Both the position numbers and the translations under genes were made by a program. A DNA stretch of 64,000 bases, taken from the NCBI GenBank assembly GCA_022494885.1, contig JAGVSM010001386.1, positions 310,001-374,000 on the forward strand, read 5' to 3'. The notes beneath the pieces are model-generated. The model did no database searches. It was not told where the DNA came from and saw only the letters and a program-made list of their open reading frames with translations. The stretch comes from Micrasema longulum. Lineage: Eukaryota; Arthropoda; Insecta; Trichoptera; Brachycentridae. Each line of letters starts with the position of its first letter. The first letter of the stretch is position 1. This document shows, in pieces, positions 34,680 to 44,077 of this stretch.

Positions 34680-34775
34680 GTTTAAAGCACTAACTTTGTT
34701 GTCAAACATTTTAATTAATGTTAGTAAATATTAGTATTTAACCACTTACCGACTTTTCGTGTATACCGGTTTCAT
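34680..34775 (-). mobile_element. Penelope-like element 3' terminus (family E), inverted piece
   Basis: The complement has GAAACCGGTATACACGAAAA, GTCGGTAAGTGGTTAAATAC and, further on, ACAAAGTTAGTGCTTTAAAC. The same order ends the copies at 38 kb, 40 kb and 58 kb. It breaks at GAAAC and meets a plus-strand piece of the same element, so two PLE ends lie head to head. Confidence 0.65.
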
Positions 34776-35620
34776 GTTCGGACATGGTGGTGTTTGCATC
34801 ACCCTAAACTCTGTATGTAATTTATGTATATTTTCGTAAAAACTATGTATATTTTGGTGTTGGCAAAGGTAAAAGTATTTGCATGTCTGTGTAATGAGTG
34901 TCGTGACGAAGAGACGGGCACTAGAGTGGGCCGATGATATATGAAGTTTTTTATTTTTTTAGACACCAAAGTGAAAGGGGTCTACAAAGTTGCATTTTGA
35001 ATCACATTGAACGTAAAAATTATTTAAAAAAATATTTCATACTTCTTTTGGCCCTCAACCGAGGTTTGAAGTTTATCAGTGTCTGAATATTTTGTAATTT
35101 ATCTATATTGATAAAATTATTTTTTGTTAGGAATGATATAACTTAATCTCATTACAAATTCGAACACGTTTTTCAACTACCGAAATGCAAAAAGTTTACA
35201 CTCAGTGGAACTGATTCCATTGAACGCCTGGCTAATATTGACGAAAACAATAGCTCATTAAAACAATGCTACCCATTTATCACCAAACAAAGTACAATTC
35301 ACGCCTTTAGATGCTTATTTAATAAGATTTAATGCACATTATAAAATTTAAGTGTACTGATTTTCTTACCTAAATACGAAATGACAGCCGGTTTAGCTCA
35401 AAAAATCAACTTTTTCGAAAACTTCAAGCTCTGGTTGAGAGCCAAAAGTAGTATCGAATATTTTTTTTGAAATTTCTTGCATCCCAAGTAATCCAAAAGG
35501 CAACTTTTTAGACCCCTTTCATTTCAAAATTTTGAAAAAAATAGTATCGGCCCACCCTAACGGACACTTCTCGAAACCGGTAGCTACATATTTAAAAGCC
35601 GTCTGAGCGTATGTAATTAA
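34776..35620 (+). mobile_element. Penelope-like element terminus (family E), split by a MITE
   Basis: The left part (34776-34923) has TTCGGACATGGTGGTGTTTG, CTCTGTATGTAATTTATGTA and GTGTCGTGACGAAGAGACGG. The right part (35558-35620) resumes ACGGACACTTCTCGAAACCG and GTAGC. Joined across the intervening MITE and its TA duplication, they follow the order of the intact terminus at 40147-40218. Confidence 0.62.
34924..35557. mobile_element. Foldback MITE with about 150 bp TIRs, TA target
   Basis: The left end GAGTGGGCCGAT and right end ATCGGCCCACCC are inverted and flanked by TA on both sides (34922-34923, 35558-35559). Similarity of the inverted arms extends about 150 bases inward, with matching blocks GAAAGGGGTCTA, AAGTTGC, TTTTGG and GAGGTTTGAAG/ AGCTTGAAGTT. 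The 330-base centre holds no recognisable transposase. TA duplication and long TIRs point to a non-autonomous Tc1/mariner-type or foldback element. Confidence 0.78.
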
Positions 35621-36227
35621 TACAAGAAAAAGGCTATTTTTTATTTAAGTTAGATATAAACATTTTGTTCAAAAATGTATGAAAAAAGTTTTAACTGACT
35701 GACTACTGGGGTTTCTCAAATGAACGATTCAGTTATTTATTTTATTTTATAAATTTACTGATAATTTAAGTACACATATTTAATACCAGGGAATCTATAT
35801 AAAACGAGTGAAAAGAAAATGAATACGAAGCGTTCGTAGGTTGACTTTATTTTTCAGGCTTAGGGACAATAAGCCGTTCGTAATTCTCAGAACCAGGAAC
35901 TATGGTTGTGATTTCTACTGTTGTATGGACAATATTATAATATATTAGTATGGATAGATTTATTACCAACCGGCTTCTGAGCTACTACGTGCTCCTTTGT
36001 CAAGGTATAATTTACAAAGGAATACAATTCTATTTTATATCATTGACAGTATAGGATTGTATTAATTTTTAAATGATATATATTGATAAAAGAGTGTGCA
36101 GTAGCTCAGAAACAGATTGTTTAAAAAATAAGTAACAAACGATTAAACAAGGTGTTTTTATTTTAATTTTAATTATATTATAAATCACCACAACGTCAGC
36201 GGTTCGGATTGAAATTTTATTAACTAC
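35621..36227. other. AT-rich stretch, no gene seen
   Basis: No family match. The minus frame 36069-36338 begins in LINE 3' end text and is not a gene. Confidence 0.4.
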
Positions 36228-37180
36228 TACTTCTACTACCATCACGCCATTTTTATTAAGGGTAGGCAGAGATAATAGACCGCTACAAACGTCTATTCTC
36301 CTATCCTGGCATTCATTCCTAGTTTCTTCCACATTCATATGTCATACATGCCCTTTGATCAGCCAGCTTTTATTATAACCAGACTTAAGATTTCTATTCA
36401 TATGATTATGACACGTCTTTCTTGGTAGTTCTCGTCCTCCGTTACCCTTTGTTCTCGCCACATATGACTGTTTTACCATTCTTTCGTCATTCATTCGCTT
36501 TTCATGACCAACCCATTTTAGAGACTCTTTTTTAATCTCGTCCGTTACCCGTAACTCTGTAACCCTGTCATACATTGATTTCTCACACCTTTGTCTAAGA
36601 GATCGCATTTCGACCACGTTCACTCGGTTTTTATCTTTCTCTGCCTGTTCTATGTTTCACTTCCTTGTATTATTATACCTCAACGCAAACAGCGCACTAA
36701 ATTCATTGAACGCGCATTTGTGGTCGAAGGCTCGTTGGCATGGAATGCTTTCCCAGCAAAGGTACAAGGCTGTGAGAGTGAAGTGATATTTCGGAAAAAA
36801 CTTGAAACTCACTTAAAACTCTAAATCACTTTATTAAATCCGTAGCGTGTAATAACAAAATAAAAATATTTTAATTAAATAACAAAACTCAAAATCTTAA
36901 ATTAAATTGATTTATCGATAAAATCACTTTGTACAGCGCCCCCGAGGAATTAAATTACGAATTATCTAAAATAATAATATAAACGTTGGGACTAAAACTT
37001 CGTTGTGCACTTCCTGTTTCGCTTCGATCGAGATATTTTTATAAGCAATTACTGTACTAAGTGCGCAGTTTATTTTGTCCTTTCAAATTTTTTTTCTACT
37101 CTTCCATCTCTTGTTCTAAAATACACAAATTCTTCTTTTTGTTCAAGGCATGCGTTGTTTACATTTACAATGCAATCTAT
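36228..37180 (-). pseudogene. RTE-like LINE, subfamily b, interrupted copy
   Basis: The frame 36342-36623 (-) reads 'MRSLRQRCEKSMYDRVTELR', 'ESLKWVGHEKRMNDERMVKQ' and 'GRELPRKTCHNHMN', the C-terminal order of this family. On the plus strand the element starts with an ACTACTACTTCTACTACC tail. Family text is broken at 36663 by an L2-like fragment and resumes at 36983 (CGTTGGGACTAAAACTTCG), which in the 31.7 kb copy is continuous with the left part. Its remaining thumb text reaches about 37180. Confidence 0.75.
36664..36982 (+). pseudogene. L2/CR1-like LINE 3' end nested in an RTE-like LINE
   Basis: The last part of frame 36591-36824 reads 'IIPQRKQRTKFIERAFVVEG', 'SLAWNAFPAKVQGCESEVIF' and 'RKKLETHLKL', matching the end of the copy at 26236-27020 residue by residue with few changes. 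The 3' UTR follows (ATCCGTAGCGTGTAATAAC, then TACAGCGCCCCCGAGG), ending in AATAATAATATAA. Both sides are RTE-like LINE sequence in the opposite orientation. Confidence 0.8.
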
Positions 37181-37184
37181 TGCC

Positions 37185-37375
37185 CTTTCAAATACCAATT
37201 GTAGCGTATCTAAATAATCTGTTACATTAATGTAAGGTGTTCAGTTTTACAAAAAGGCAAGTATTTCAGTATAAAACCACATTTGAAATAAATATTTCAC
37301 TTCCATCCTACCGGGGATCGAACCAGAAACCTCAAACATGTTGGCAATCCCGTCAAACACTACAAACAAGGCGGG
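37185..37375 (-). mobile_element. SINE family A copy
   Basis: The complement of 37310-37375 is a head with GTAGTGTTTGACGGGATTGC, CAACATGTTTGAGGTTTCTG and GTTCGATCCCCGGTAGG. The body follows with GAAATATTTATTTCAAATG and GTGGTTTTATACTGAAATAC. Confidence 0.6.
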
Positions 37376-37564
37376 GTTTCTCCACTCGATGTCCTTTTCA
37401 GGATTTTTACCTGATTGTAGCTGTCGATGGTCATGGCACTATTTTACTAGATTGTTATTTCGTGGTTCGCTCTTTTACTTGTCATACTTGATCTCCCAAC
37501 TATGATTCCTGGTAAGGTTGGCGAAAGTATTTTTATTATATTATATTACATTAGTGTTGATCAC

Positions 37565-37645
37565 CCAACCATTTTGGTGTTCTAATTTAGTACATTATGC
37601 ACCATCGGGTGAGAATAAAAGTATGATGATGATTACAACAAAATA
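37565..37645 (+). mobile_element. SINE family A 3' end fragment
   Basis: ACATTATGCACCATCGGGTG, AGAATAAAAGT and an ATGATGATGATT tail match the family A end. Confidence 0.55.
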
Positions 37646-37984
37646 CTAAGCATGAGGTAAATCAATAAATTGGTTCTCTAGCAAATAATATATCAAAAGA
37701 AAATACTAGCCGAGTCGGGTTGTAGTCACATATTTGATTGTTCAAAAGCATAAATTATCTTCTGTACCTATCTGAAACATGTTATTTTATAGACTCTCGC
37801 TTCCTTGGCTTTCAGCGTGATTTGATATTAATTCAGTACATTGAAACCTTAATCGGAAGGGATTATATCTCGAGCATTTCTGAAATAACCGTTTTCAGGA
37901 ATGTACATATACCGTATATAAATCTTTCAAAAAATAATTTGTTAAAAATCATTTTGAAAATTTAATTATTATTTGATTAATATT

Positions 37985-38110
37985 AAAAGCATTAACTTTG
38001 TGGTCAAATACTTAACTAAATGTTTTTAAGTATTTGTAAATAACCACTTACTGACTTTTCTATGTTTACCGGTTTCGAGGAGTACCCATCTCTTCGTAAG
38101 GACACCAATT
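37985..38110 (-). mobile_element. Penelope-like element 3' terminus (family E)
   Basis: The complement reads TCCTTACGAAGAGATGGGTA, CTCCTCGAAACCGGTAAACA, GAAAAGTCAGTAAGTGGTTA and later CACAAAGTTAATGCTTTTAA. It is a hammerhead-like order in which the fifth core position G is T. Helix III ACCG/TGGT (with one G-T pair) is kept (38043-38046 with 38070-38073). The 66-residue frame 38016-38216 overlapping it is chance. Confidence 0.65.
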
Positions 38111-38309
38111 TAACTAACAAACAAATTCCAGTATACACCTTCCCTATAGTTGTTGCACATAAATATAAAACCAACACGACATGCATTTTGTTAAGCCGGT
38201 AGAAACCGGTGGACAAAAAAAGTCGTTAAATGGTTGTATACAAATATTTAATCATATTTAGTAATTATTATTTATTTAAAAACGCTTTTCGTAAATGACT
38301 CCTCATTTT

Positions 38310-38475
38310 CAATTTCTATTTCCTTATCGTCATTATCATTCCCTTTGTCACTCTCAATAATGCATAGATCACTGAATTTACAAACCAAATGCAGCATATT
38401 TAGATAATCTCTTACATGAAAGTAAGTTGATCAGTCCTAGACTTTAGGTTTAGGGACAATGAAATAGCGTATGTA
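38310..38475 (-). mobile_element. SINE family A fragment
   Basis: The plus strand shows ATCATTCCCTTTGTCACTCT, CAATAATGCATAGATCACTG, TCAGTCCTAGACTTTAGG and GGGACAATGAAATAG, the complement of the family A 3' half. Confidence 0.55.
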
Positions 38476-38689
38476 AATTGAACAAACCTTAAACTCAACA
38501 TTTTAATAAAGTTTATATTTGAAGCACTAACTTTGTGGTTATTCATTATAATAAAATAAATAAAACAACTTTGTTAAACAAAATAAAAAATATTTATTTT
38601 AGTCCTCTTCTGTCTAACTTCGAAAATAGTGATATTAAATTACCACCTGTGTAAGGAAAAAACGACTGGATTTATTGGGTCCGCGTGTA

Positions 38690-38830
38690 GAAAAGTGAAG
38701 TGAAGTTGATAAAAAGAAATCAATTCATTAGTTACGCAAACCTTGATGAAGAAGCTTGTTTGCTTTGAAACCGGTCGGTGGAAAAAAAAAAAAATAAACA
38801 ATTAGTGGTTAAAAAAAAGTAGTTTTATTT
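38690..38830 (+). mobile_element. Penelope-like element terminus, family F, copy 2
   Basis: TTGATGAAGAAGCTTGTTTG and CTTTGAAACCGGTCGGTGG match 22930-23140. A stem can be drawn between GAAGC (38751-38755) and GCTTT (38762-38766), followed directly by GAAA; ACCG (38770-38773) can pair with TGGT (38806-38809). The order TGATGA, stem, GAAA, stem, GTT is hammerhead-like, but helix I is not supported. Confidence 0.5.
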
Positions 38831-38839
38831 ATTTTATCA

Positions 38840-38930
38840 ATATTTTTAATTCATCCAGCAGAGAATAAAACCCAGGACCTCAAGAATGGTAGGCAAACAA
38901 GCCAACCATTACACAACAACAAAGACTTAT
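38840..38930 (-). mobile_element. tRNA-like SINE head
   Basis: The complement has GTTGTGTAATGGTTGGCTTG, TTTGCCTACCATTCTTGAGG and TCCTGGGTTTTATTC, a family A-type head with no body attached. Confidence 0.55.
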
Positions 38931-39239
38931 CGTTTAGCTAAGAGTAGCCATCGAGTCAAAAACAGTCGTCCAAGATTTTGGTTCTTTTTATACAGATAAC
39001 TGTATTCTTCACCCTCTTTGAACCAACTTTATAACTATTTAGTAATTTGATAAAATTATATCTGCACAATGTTGGTTAAATAAGGTTAAGTTTTTTAATA
39101 CTTAAAAAAAATAAAAAATTGATATTGTGTTTTATTTTAATTGATGACTTAGTAAGTGCATGTTATATATGAAAATGACTAGATTAAAAAAAACTCTATT
39201 ACTCAATTCATAACATAACATTTAACAAATATTTACGCA

Positions 39240-39480
39240 TTGCATGATGCGGTAAAAATAGGTCAATAATATTTAGCAACATGTTGCATAATATGTGGGG
39301 GGGGGGGTTAGGAAGGTGCGGGGTAGAGAAGTTAAACTTTTCTTGATTGGTTAATATTTAAATAAAAAAGTGGGCCATATTAAAGAGATATTTTATTATT
39401 TATAAGAAGAACGATATTTTTAAAGCTTATAAAATATTTAACAAAGACTCGAATTGAACAAAATGTAGGTGTTTTACATT
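39240..39480 (-). mobile_element. Penelope-like element (family E) 3' UTR piece
   Basis: The block TTGATTGGTTAATATTTAAA, AAAAAGTGGGCCATATT and TATTTTATTATTTATAAGAA matches 58490-58580 in the same order and orientation. The PLE there has its GIY-YIG domain on the minus strand. A run of 11 Gs lies at 39297-39307. Confidence 0.5.
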
Positions 39481-39524
39481 AATAAAGCTTTAAACAATAA
39501 TATTCTTCTAACAAAAAATCAAAT

Positions 39525-39775
39525 ATCATTTCAATTTCAGCAATTCCATCAAGAACGAACCAGGTTAGAGGGATTCATTCCTATTCCATCTCATTTGTTG
39601 GAGTTGTGACCGATTGACACTGCATACCGCATATTGAGGATATTTACTTATTTCATTAAAATTAAAATACAGTTTACGCCACTAAATAATATCGTAGAAG
39701 CCCTAGGACTTCGCCTCTCACAATTTCTCGCCCTGCATCCGCGTGGAAATTCGTTTTCCTATCACATGTAATGTA
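39525..39775 (-). repeat. Dispersed repeat, family D, copy 2
   Basis: This is the reverse-complement partner of 3955-4215, with CAATTCCATCAAGAACGAAC, CAGGTTAGAGGGATTCATTC, GAGGATATTTAC, TCGTAGAAGCCCTAGGACTT and CCCTGCATCCGCGTGG. The minus frame 39674-39922 spans this and PLE text and is not a gene. Confidence 0.6.
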
Positions 39776-40290
39776 CAACCCCTCTCTTCCTAACCCTACC
39801 TCCTTACATTCTGCAACATATTGCCAAATATTTTTAACCTTAATTTGTGAATGTTTGGACATGGTGGTGGTTGCATCTATCCACTTTAACTCTGCATGTA
39901 ATTTATGTGTTATTTTTTGCAAATACTGTGTATACTCTAGTTTTTTTTTTTTTAACCCGCTACTGAAAAATACACCACAACACCCAGACTAATTGAGAAA
40001 AAATATTTCTTTGATTTTTTTCTCGCAACTGGCGGGAATCGAACCCGTGAGCCTAGTTTCACAGTTAGCTGTCTTACCAATTGCACCACGCCGCCTGTCT
40101 CAGTGAATGTAAAGGTGAAAGTGAATTTTCGTATTTGGATGTGGTGAGTGTTCTGACGAAGAGAACGGGTATGACTTGAAACCGGTAGACATAAAAAGAC
40201 GGTAAGCGGTCAAATACTGAAATTTACTTAGAATAGTGAAAAAAATTTTCACAAAGTTAATGCTTTGAACATAAATAATAAATACGTTCT
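39776..40290 (+). mobile_element. Penelope-like element 3' region (family E) with SINE insertion
   Basis: GAATGTTTGGACATGGTGGT, CTCTGCATGTAATTTATGTG and TTTGCAAATACTGTGTATAC match 34776-34870. At about 39940-40105 this is interrupted by a minus-strand tRNA-like SINE head (complement CGTGGTGCAATTGGTAAGAC and CGGGTTCGATTCCCGCC). After it the PLE end resumes with the hammerhead-like motif (40147-40218) and a terminal CACAAAGTTAATGCTTTGAA. Confidence 0.65.
40147..40218 (+). ncRNA. Hammerhead-ribozyme-like motif at a PLE 3' end
   Basis: The order is AGTGTT (helix I 5' side, 40147-40152), the exact core CTGACGA (40153-40159), an 18-base helix II region, GAAA (40178-40181), and helix III with ACCG (40181-40184) pairing CGGT (40207-40210). 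The cleavable C follows at 40211, then AAATACT, which pairs with AGTGTT if one A bulges. CTGANGA, GAAA and the GTC triplet are the invariant hammerhead features. Helix II is weak in this copy. Self-cleavage would act on the transcript of the element; activity is not shown by sequence alone. Confidence 0.6.
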
Positions 40291-41199
40291 ATTCATATAA
40301 CACTTTTGTAATCAAATTTAAAACGAGGGCATAAAACGGCAAAATGAATAGTTAATTATTTCAATATCCCCTGAAATGTGTTTTTTTGCGCTTTTATAAA
40401 CATTTTCTTAGAATCTCGAACAAGTAACGAGACAAGAACGAAGTAAAGGTACGTGCGTCTCTACACCTCGAAACGCGGAAAACATTTTCAATTTCTGAAT
40501 ATTTTATAATATCTGAATAATTTCCGAAGATGGCTTTATCCAGCAAAACTTACAGGTGGGACGATCACGAGTACAATTTTAAACGCATTACGGATTCGCG
40601 TATTTATTATAGAAATCTATCTGAATAGAGCTTTATCGAGCCGAATTGACGAGGAAATAATATTATGCTAAATCGTCGGTATAAAATCGGCCTAAGGATT
40701 TTAGATCTGCGTCCATAAACTCAGTATTCCTAAATCTAATCCGAAAATTACAATTGAACTCACATTATGTTACGTGGAAAGATATGATGGTGCGAAATTA
40801 ATAACGTATTTGTTTAAAAGCTTATTAAAGTTTGTAAAAAATGAAAAATAATTTCAAATACATCCTTCAAAGAACTAAAAAAAAACCTTTCTTCTGTTAT
40901 TTTTTGCCAATTCTAATTCTAAACTTCAAAAACCTAAGTTGGTCAGAGTTTCCTAATAATTAATTTTAAAATGATAACCGTTGCGTATGCAACGGTATTA
41001 AATTTGGAGGCTGTAACAGTTCCACAAAGCGTTGTTGTTAACATTTTTTTTGTTGGTTCATTTTGAAATAAAAACGTGAAGATTCGTTAAAAAATATCAT
41101 TAAAATAAAGTGAACTTAAAATTGGTTATTGTTAACGGGTTTTCACTGTAGAACAAACTAATCTATAATGTAACACTATTTAAAAATGAAAAAAAAATT
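40291..41199. other. Unassigned stretch, no gene seen
   Basis: No family match, frame or TIR pair was recognised. Base composition is more even around 40400-40700. Confidence 0.35.
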
Positions 41200-41820
41200 G
41201 TTTTTTTAATCTAGACAAAATGGTGAATGTTACACAGTGCGTAAAATAGCCACTTAAACCAGTCAATTATAGGTCATACGCCCTGTAAATGCCTAGACTT
41301 CCACATTACCTTATTTAAGGTATTCTCCATCCCTGTTGTGATTTCTTAATCTTAATGACCCCTGAGGGGGTGAAATCCAGTCTTTTGTCTAAATACATTT
41401 CGACAAACTCAAATATTGTAATAAAACCGAAGTGTCCAAGAAGAAGTTTAAAAATCGGAAAATGGTTTTCAGGCGTCGAGTAGTATGTGACATAATTCAG
41501 TCAGATGAATCACTTCACCAAAATAAAGGTTTCGGCTCTTTAACTTCACTAAAATACAAATGGAAGAATTGAAGAAATATGGATGTTTGAACATAGGCAA
41601 AATGGTGAATGTTACACATTGTGTAAAGTGGCCACTATAACCAGTTAATGACAAGACAGAATCCCTGTAAATGCCTAGACTTCAATATTATCTTCTTTAA
41701 GGTATTCTTCATCCCTGTTGTAATATGTTAATCTTAATGACTCCCGAGGGGGTGAAATCCAGTCTTTTGTCTACAAATATTTGGACAAACTCAAATATTG
41801 TAATAACACTATTCACATTG
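41200..41820 (+). repeat. Family C repeat, two copies in tandem
   Basis: This holds the clearest copies. The order is TAATTCAGTCAGATGAATCA, AATAAAGGTTTCGGCTCTTT, GAAATATGGATGTTTGAACA, GGCAAAATGGTGAATGTTAC, AGTGGCCACT, TGTAAATGCCTAGACTTC, CATCCCTGTTGTAATATG and GAGGGGGTGAAATCCAGTC, ending ACAAACTCAAATATTGTAAT. The first copy (41200-41415) has only the right half; the second (41416-41820) is near complete at about 400 bases. No coding frame is shared between copies. Confidence 0.7.
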
Positions 41821-42477
41821 ATTTTCGTTGTTTTTTTAAAAAAATATTATTTATTTTTATTCGATAAATTTCTATTAAACAAATAAAGTAAATCAGTAGA
41901 AATATAACACATTTTTTGCAAGTACCCGAATAATATTATTTTATCTTGAATTTTAGTTTAAAAAATAGGGTCTCCGGTTGTGCTAATTATTGTAACTATT
42001 TAATATTTTTGTTATTTTTCAATTTTATTTTTTTGGGGTATCAACAGAAAATCCGCTTGTACGAACAAAAAATATAAGGTAAAACCAATTATAGATATCC
42101 ACAAAAATATGTTATACATAAACAAGTAGGTAGAGAATGAGAATTGGTGTGTGTGTGAGAGAGATAGAGGGTGGGCGGGTGAAGGTATGTGTGTGTGTAT
42201 GAGGATATGTTTTTGTGCGTGAAAGTGAGGGTGAGAGGGTGTGTATATTGTGAATAAGTATTGACTTTGTTTTGAGAAATTAGAGTGCATAAGTTAGTAT
42301 TTGTAAACAATATAAAATTTCAAAATGAAGACGTTAAAATAATAATTGTCTAATCGAGTAGAGTACGTAAATGAACATAAATAATGTGAAATATCACCAA
42401 TGACTTAAAGACTAGCATTAATAATCAATTTAAGAGCAAGGAATAGCGGAACATGTTTAATTATAGTGGAACATGTA
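41821..42477. other. AT-rich stretch with GT-rich simple sequence
   Basis: GTGTGTGAGAGAG and GTATGTGTGTGTG runs at 42145-42245 create two spurious His/Thr-rich minus frames. Nothing else was recognised. Confidence 0.45.
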
Positions 42478-42640
42478 ATCATCATCATCATAATTCCATG
42501 TCCGCTCCCTAGTTGGAGCATATGGTATCTACAAAGTGCCTTCATGTATCTCTATCGGATGCCAACTTCTTTGCGTCTTCCCAAGTCATGTTCTCGTCCC
42601 GAAGTTCTGACATAAACTGCCAACGAACAGTCAGCAGTTA
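42478..42640 (-). pseudogene. LINE family N, extreme C-terminus and tail
   Basis: The complement reads 'LLTVRWQFMSELRDENMTWE' and 'DAKKLASDRDT', then 'RHFVDTIC', the end of the family N protein seen at 42955-43735. An ATGATGATGATG tail follows (CATCATCATCAT on the plus strand at 42480). Confidence 0.7.
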
Positions 42641-42954
42641 ATATTTTTTTATAAAAAAAAAAAAAATTGTTTAAATTAAATTTTCTTGTTTTTTTACAAT
42701 AAACATAATAATAAAACAGAGTATAAAAAAAATAAAGCATAATTACATATCAATGAAATACATATTAATATAAAAATAGTAAACAAAAAAATCCCACAAA
42801 AGCATGGCCTGTTCGTGGGTATACAAGAAAATGTTAATGAATTTTTGCTCCTATAATAAATAATGAACAGTTATAATATTTTTGTAAAACATAAGAAAGA
42901 AAAAATAAAATATTTTGTAAAAGATAATATGGTATTAAATTACATATTATTACA

Positions 42955-43735
42955 TTTCTACAAAGATCTTCTAAGCATCTCTGTCAGCTGTCAGCTCCTG
43001 TGCATCTTTTCATGTCAGGTTCGCGTCCCGTAGTTCTGACACGAACTGCCGACGAACAGTCAGCAGCGGACGTCCAGGACGTCGAGAACCTGATGCCTTG
43101 TAAAGTAGGCAAGCGTGGTTAAGGAGGCATTCGAAGCACATGACCAAGCCAACCGTATCGTCTCCGGTTGACACCAGAGTTTGCTGCGTCCGTTCGCTTA
43201 TTACTTTATTCTGCACAAAGTTAAACCACCGCACACTCAAGACACTCGCCTATTCTCAAAACTCAGTATTTTGCTGTTTTGGGCCCTAGTAAAGTGCTAC
43301 GGTTCGCATCCGTAGAGAAGAATAGGTGTTATCCAGGCGTTATATAGGCGGCATTTGATTTTCCCTGAGTAAATATTCGATCTCCGGGCGGCCTTCATAC
43401 TGTTGAATGTGGCGCCTGCTACTTCTAACGGCACTCCCAGTTATTTTTGAAAGCCGCCATTTTCTGTAACATATACTCCCAGGTATTTGAAACTCTCGAC
43501 CCTTTCGATGATTTGGTTTGATAGAGTCAAGGGATTTTGAGCATCAAGGCACGAAGTATTACACAGTGCATGGGTTTTTGCAATATGGATAAAACCCATG
43601 CATGCGGAGTACCTATTTAGCTTATCTACAGTGATTTGAAGACCCCCGACTGAATCGTCAATTATAACCGCATCATCAGCATACTCTTGGTCGCACTGTT
43701 TTAGAGGTCGTAAAGTTTCCCTCAAAATTTGGTAA
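42955..43735 (-). pseudogene. LINE family N, RT end to C-terminus
   Basis: The frame 43441-43725 begins just at the catalytic box ('EYADDAVIIDDSVGGLQITV') and includes 'KYLGVYVTENGG'. Degenerate text then reads 'SGKIKCRLYNAWITPILLYG', and the frame 43010-43240 'LSVRWFNFVQNKVISERTQQ', 'ASGSRRPGRPLLTVRRQFVS' and 'ELRDAN'. The order YADD, K.LGV..., LYGCE, RRPGRP..R, ..LRD..LTW.DA matches RTE/R4-like LINE C-termini. The 5' end is cut right before YADD. The copy at 42478 is the 3' end of a second insertion. Confidence 0.78.
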
Positions 43736-44077
43736 AGAAATGTGTTATGTATTAACTATTCGTTATTTATACCACGTTGTTGTTACTAATCAAACCTTTT
43801 TAATTACTTTCTCAAAATGAGTGCCTAACAATTACAATAACCCAACTATAAAAATAAAAATAAATGACGAGTGATACTTTAATCCACAAATTTAGAATAT
43901 CCGGTGACCAGTTTCATCGCTTTTGCAACATTTTCGAGACTGGTATCTTTATTAAGGAGTTAACTGTATTTATACGAAACAAAAGTAAGGATGGAGACTT
44001 CAAAATGATATGAAAGTAAATTGAATGAACTTATTTTTATCATAAGGATCATTATCATTTTTTTTTCGGGTAAACTA
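43736..44077. other. AT-rich stretch, no feature seen
   Basis: No coding frame or family match was recognised. Confidence 0.4.

Noticed and set aside
39297..39307. G11 run as a G-quadruplex or regulatory site
   Set aside because: Single run without further G tracts nearby; more likely a slippage product.
40031..40100. Functional tRNA gene
   Set aside because: Internal promoter boxes are present but the acceptor ends do not pair; it is a SINE head inside a PLE.
42089..42310. His/Thr-rich small protein frames
   Set aside because: Product of GT-rich simple sequence read on the minus strand.
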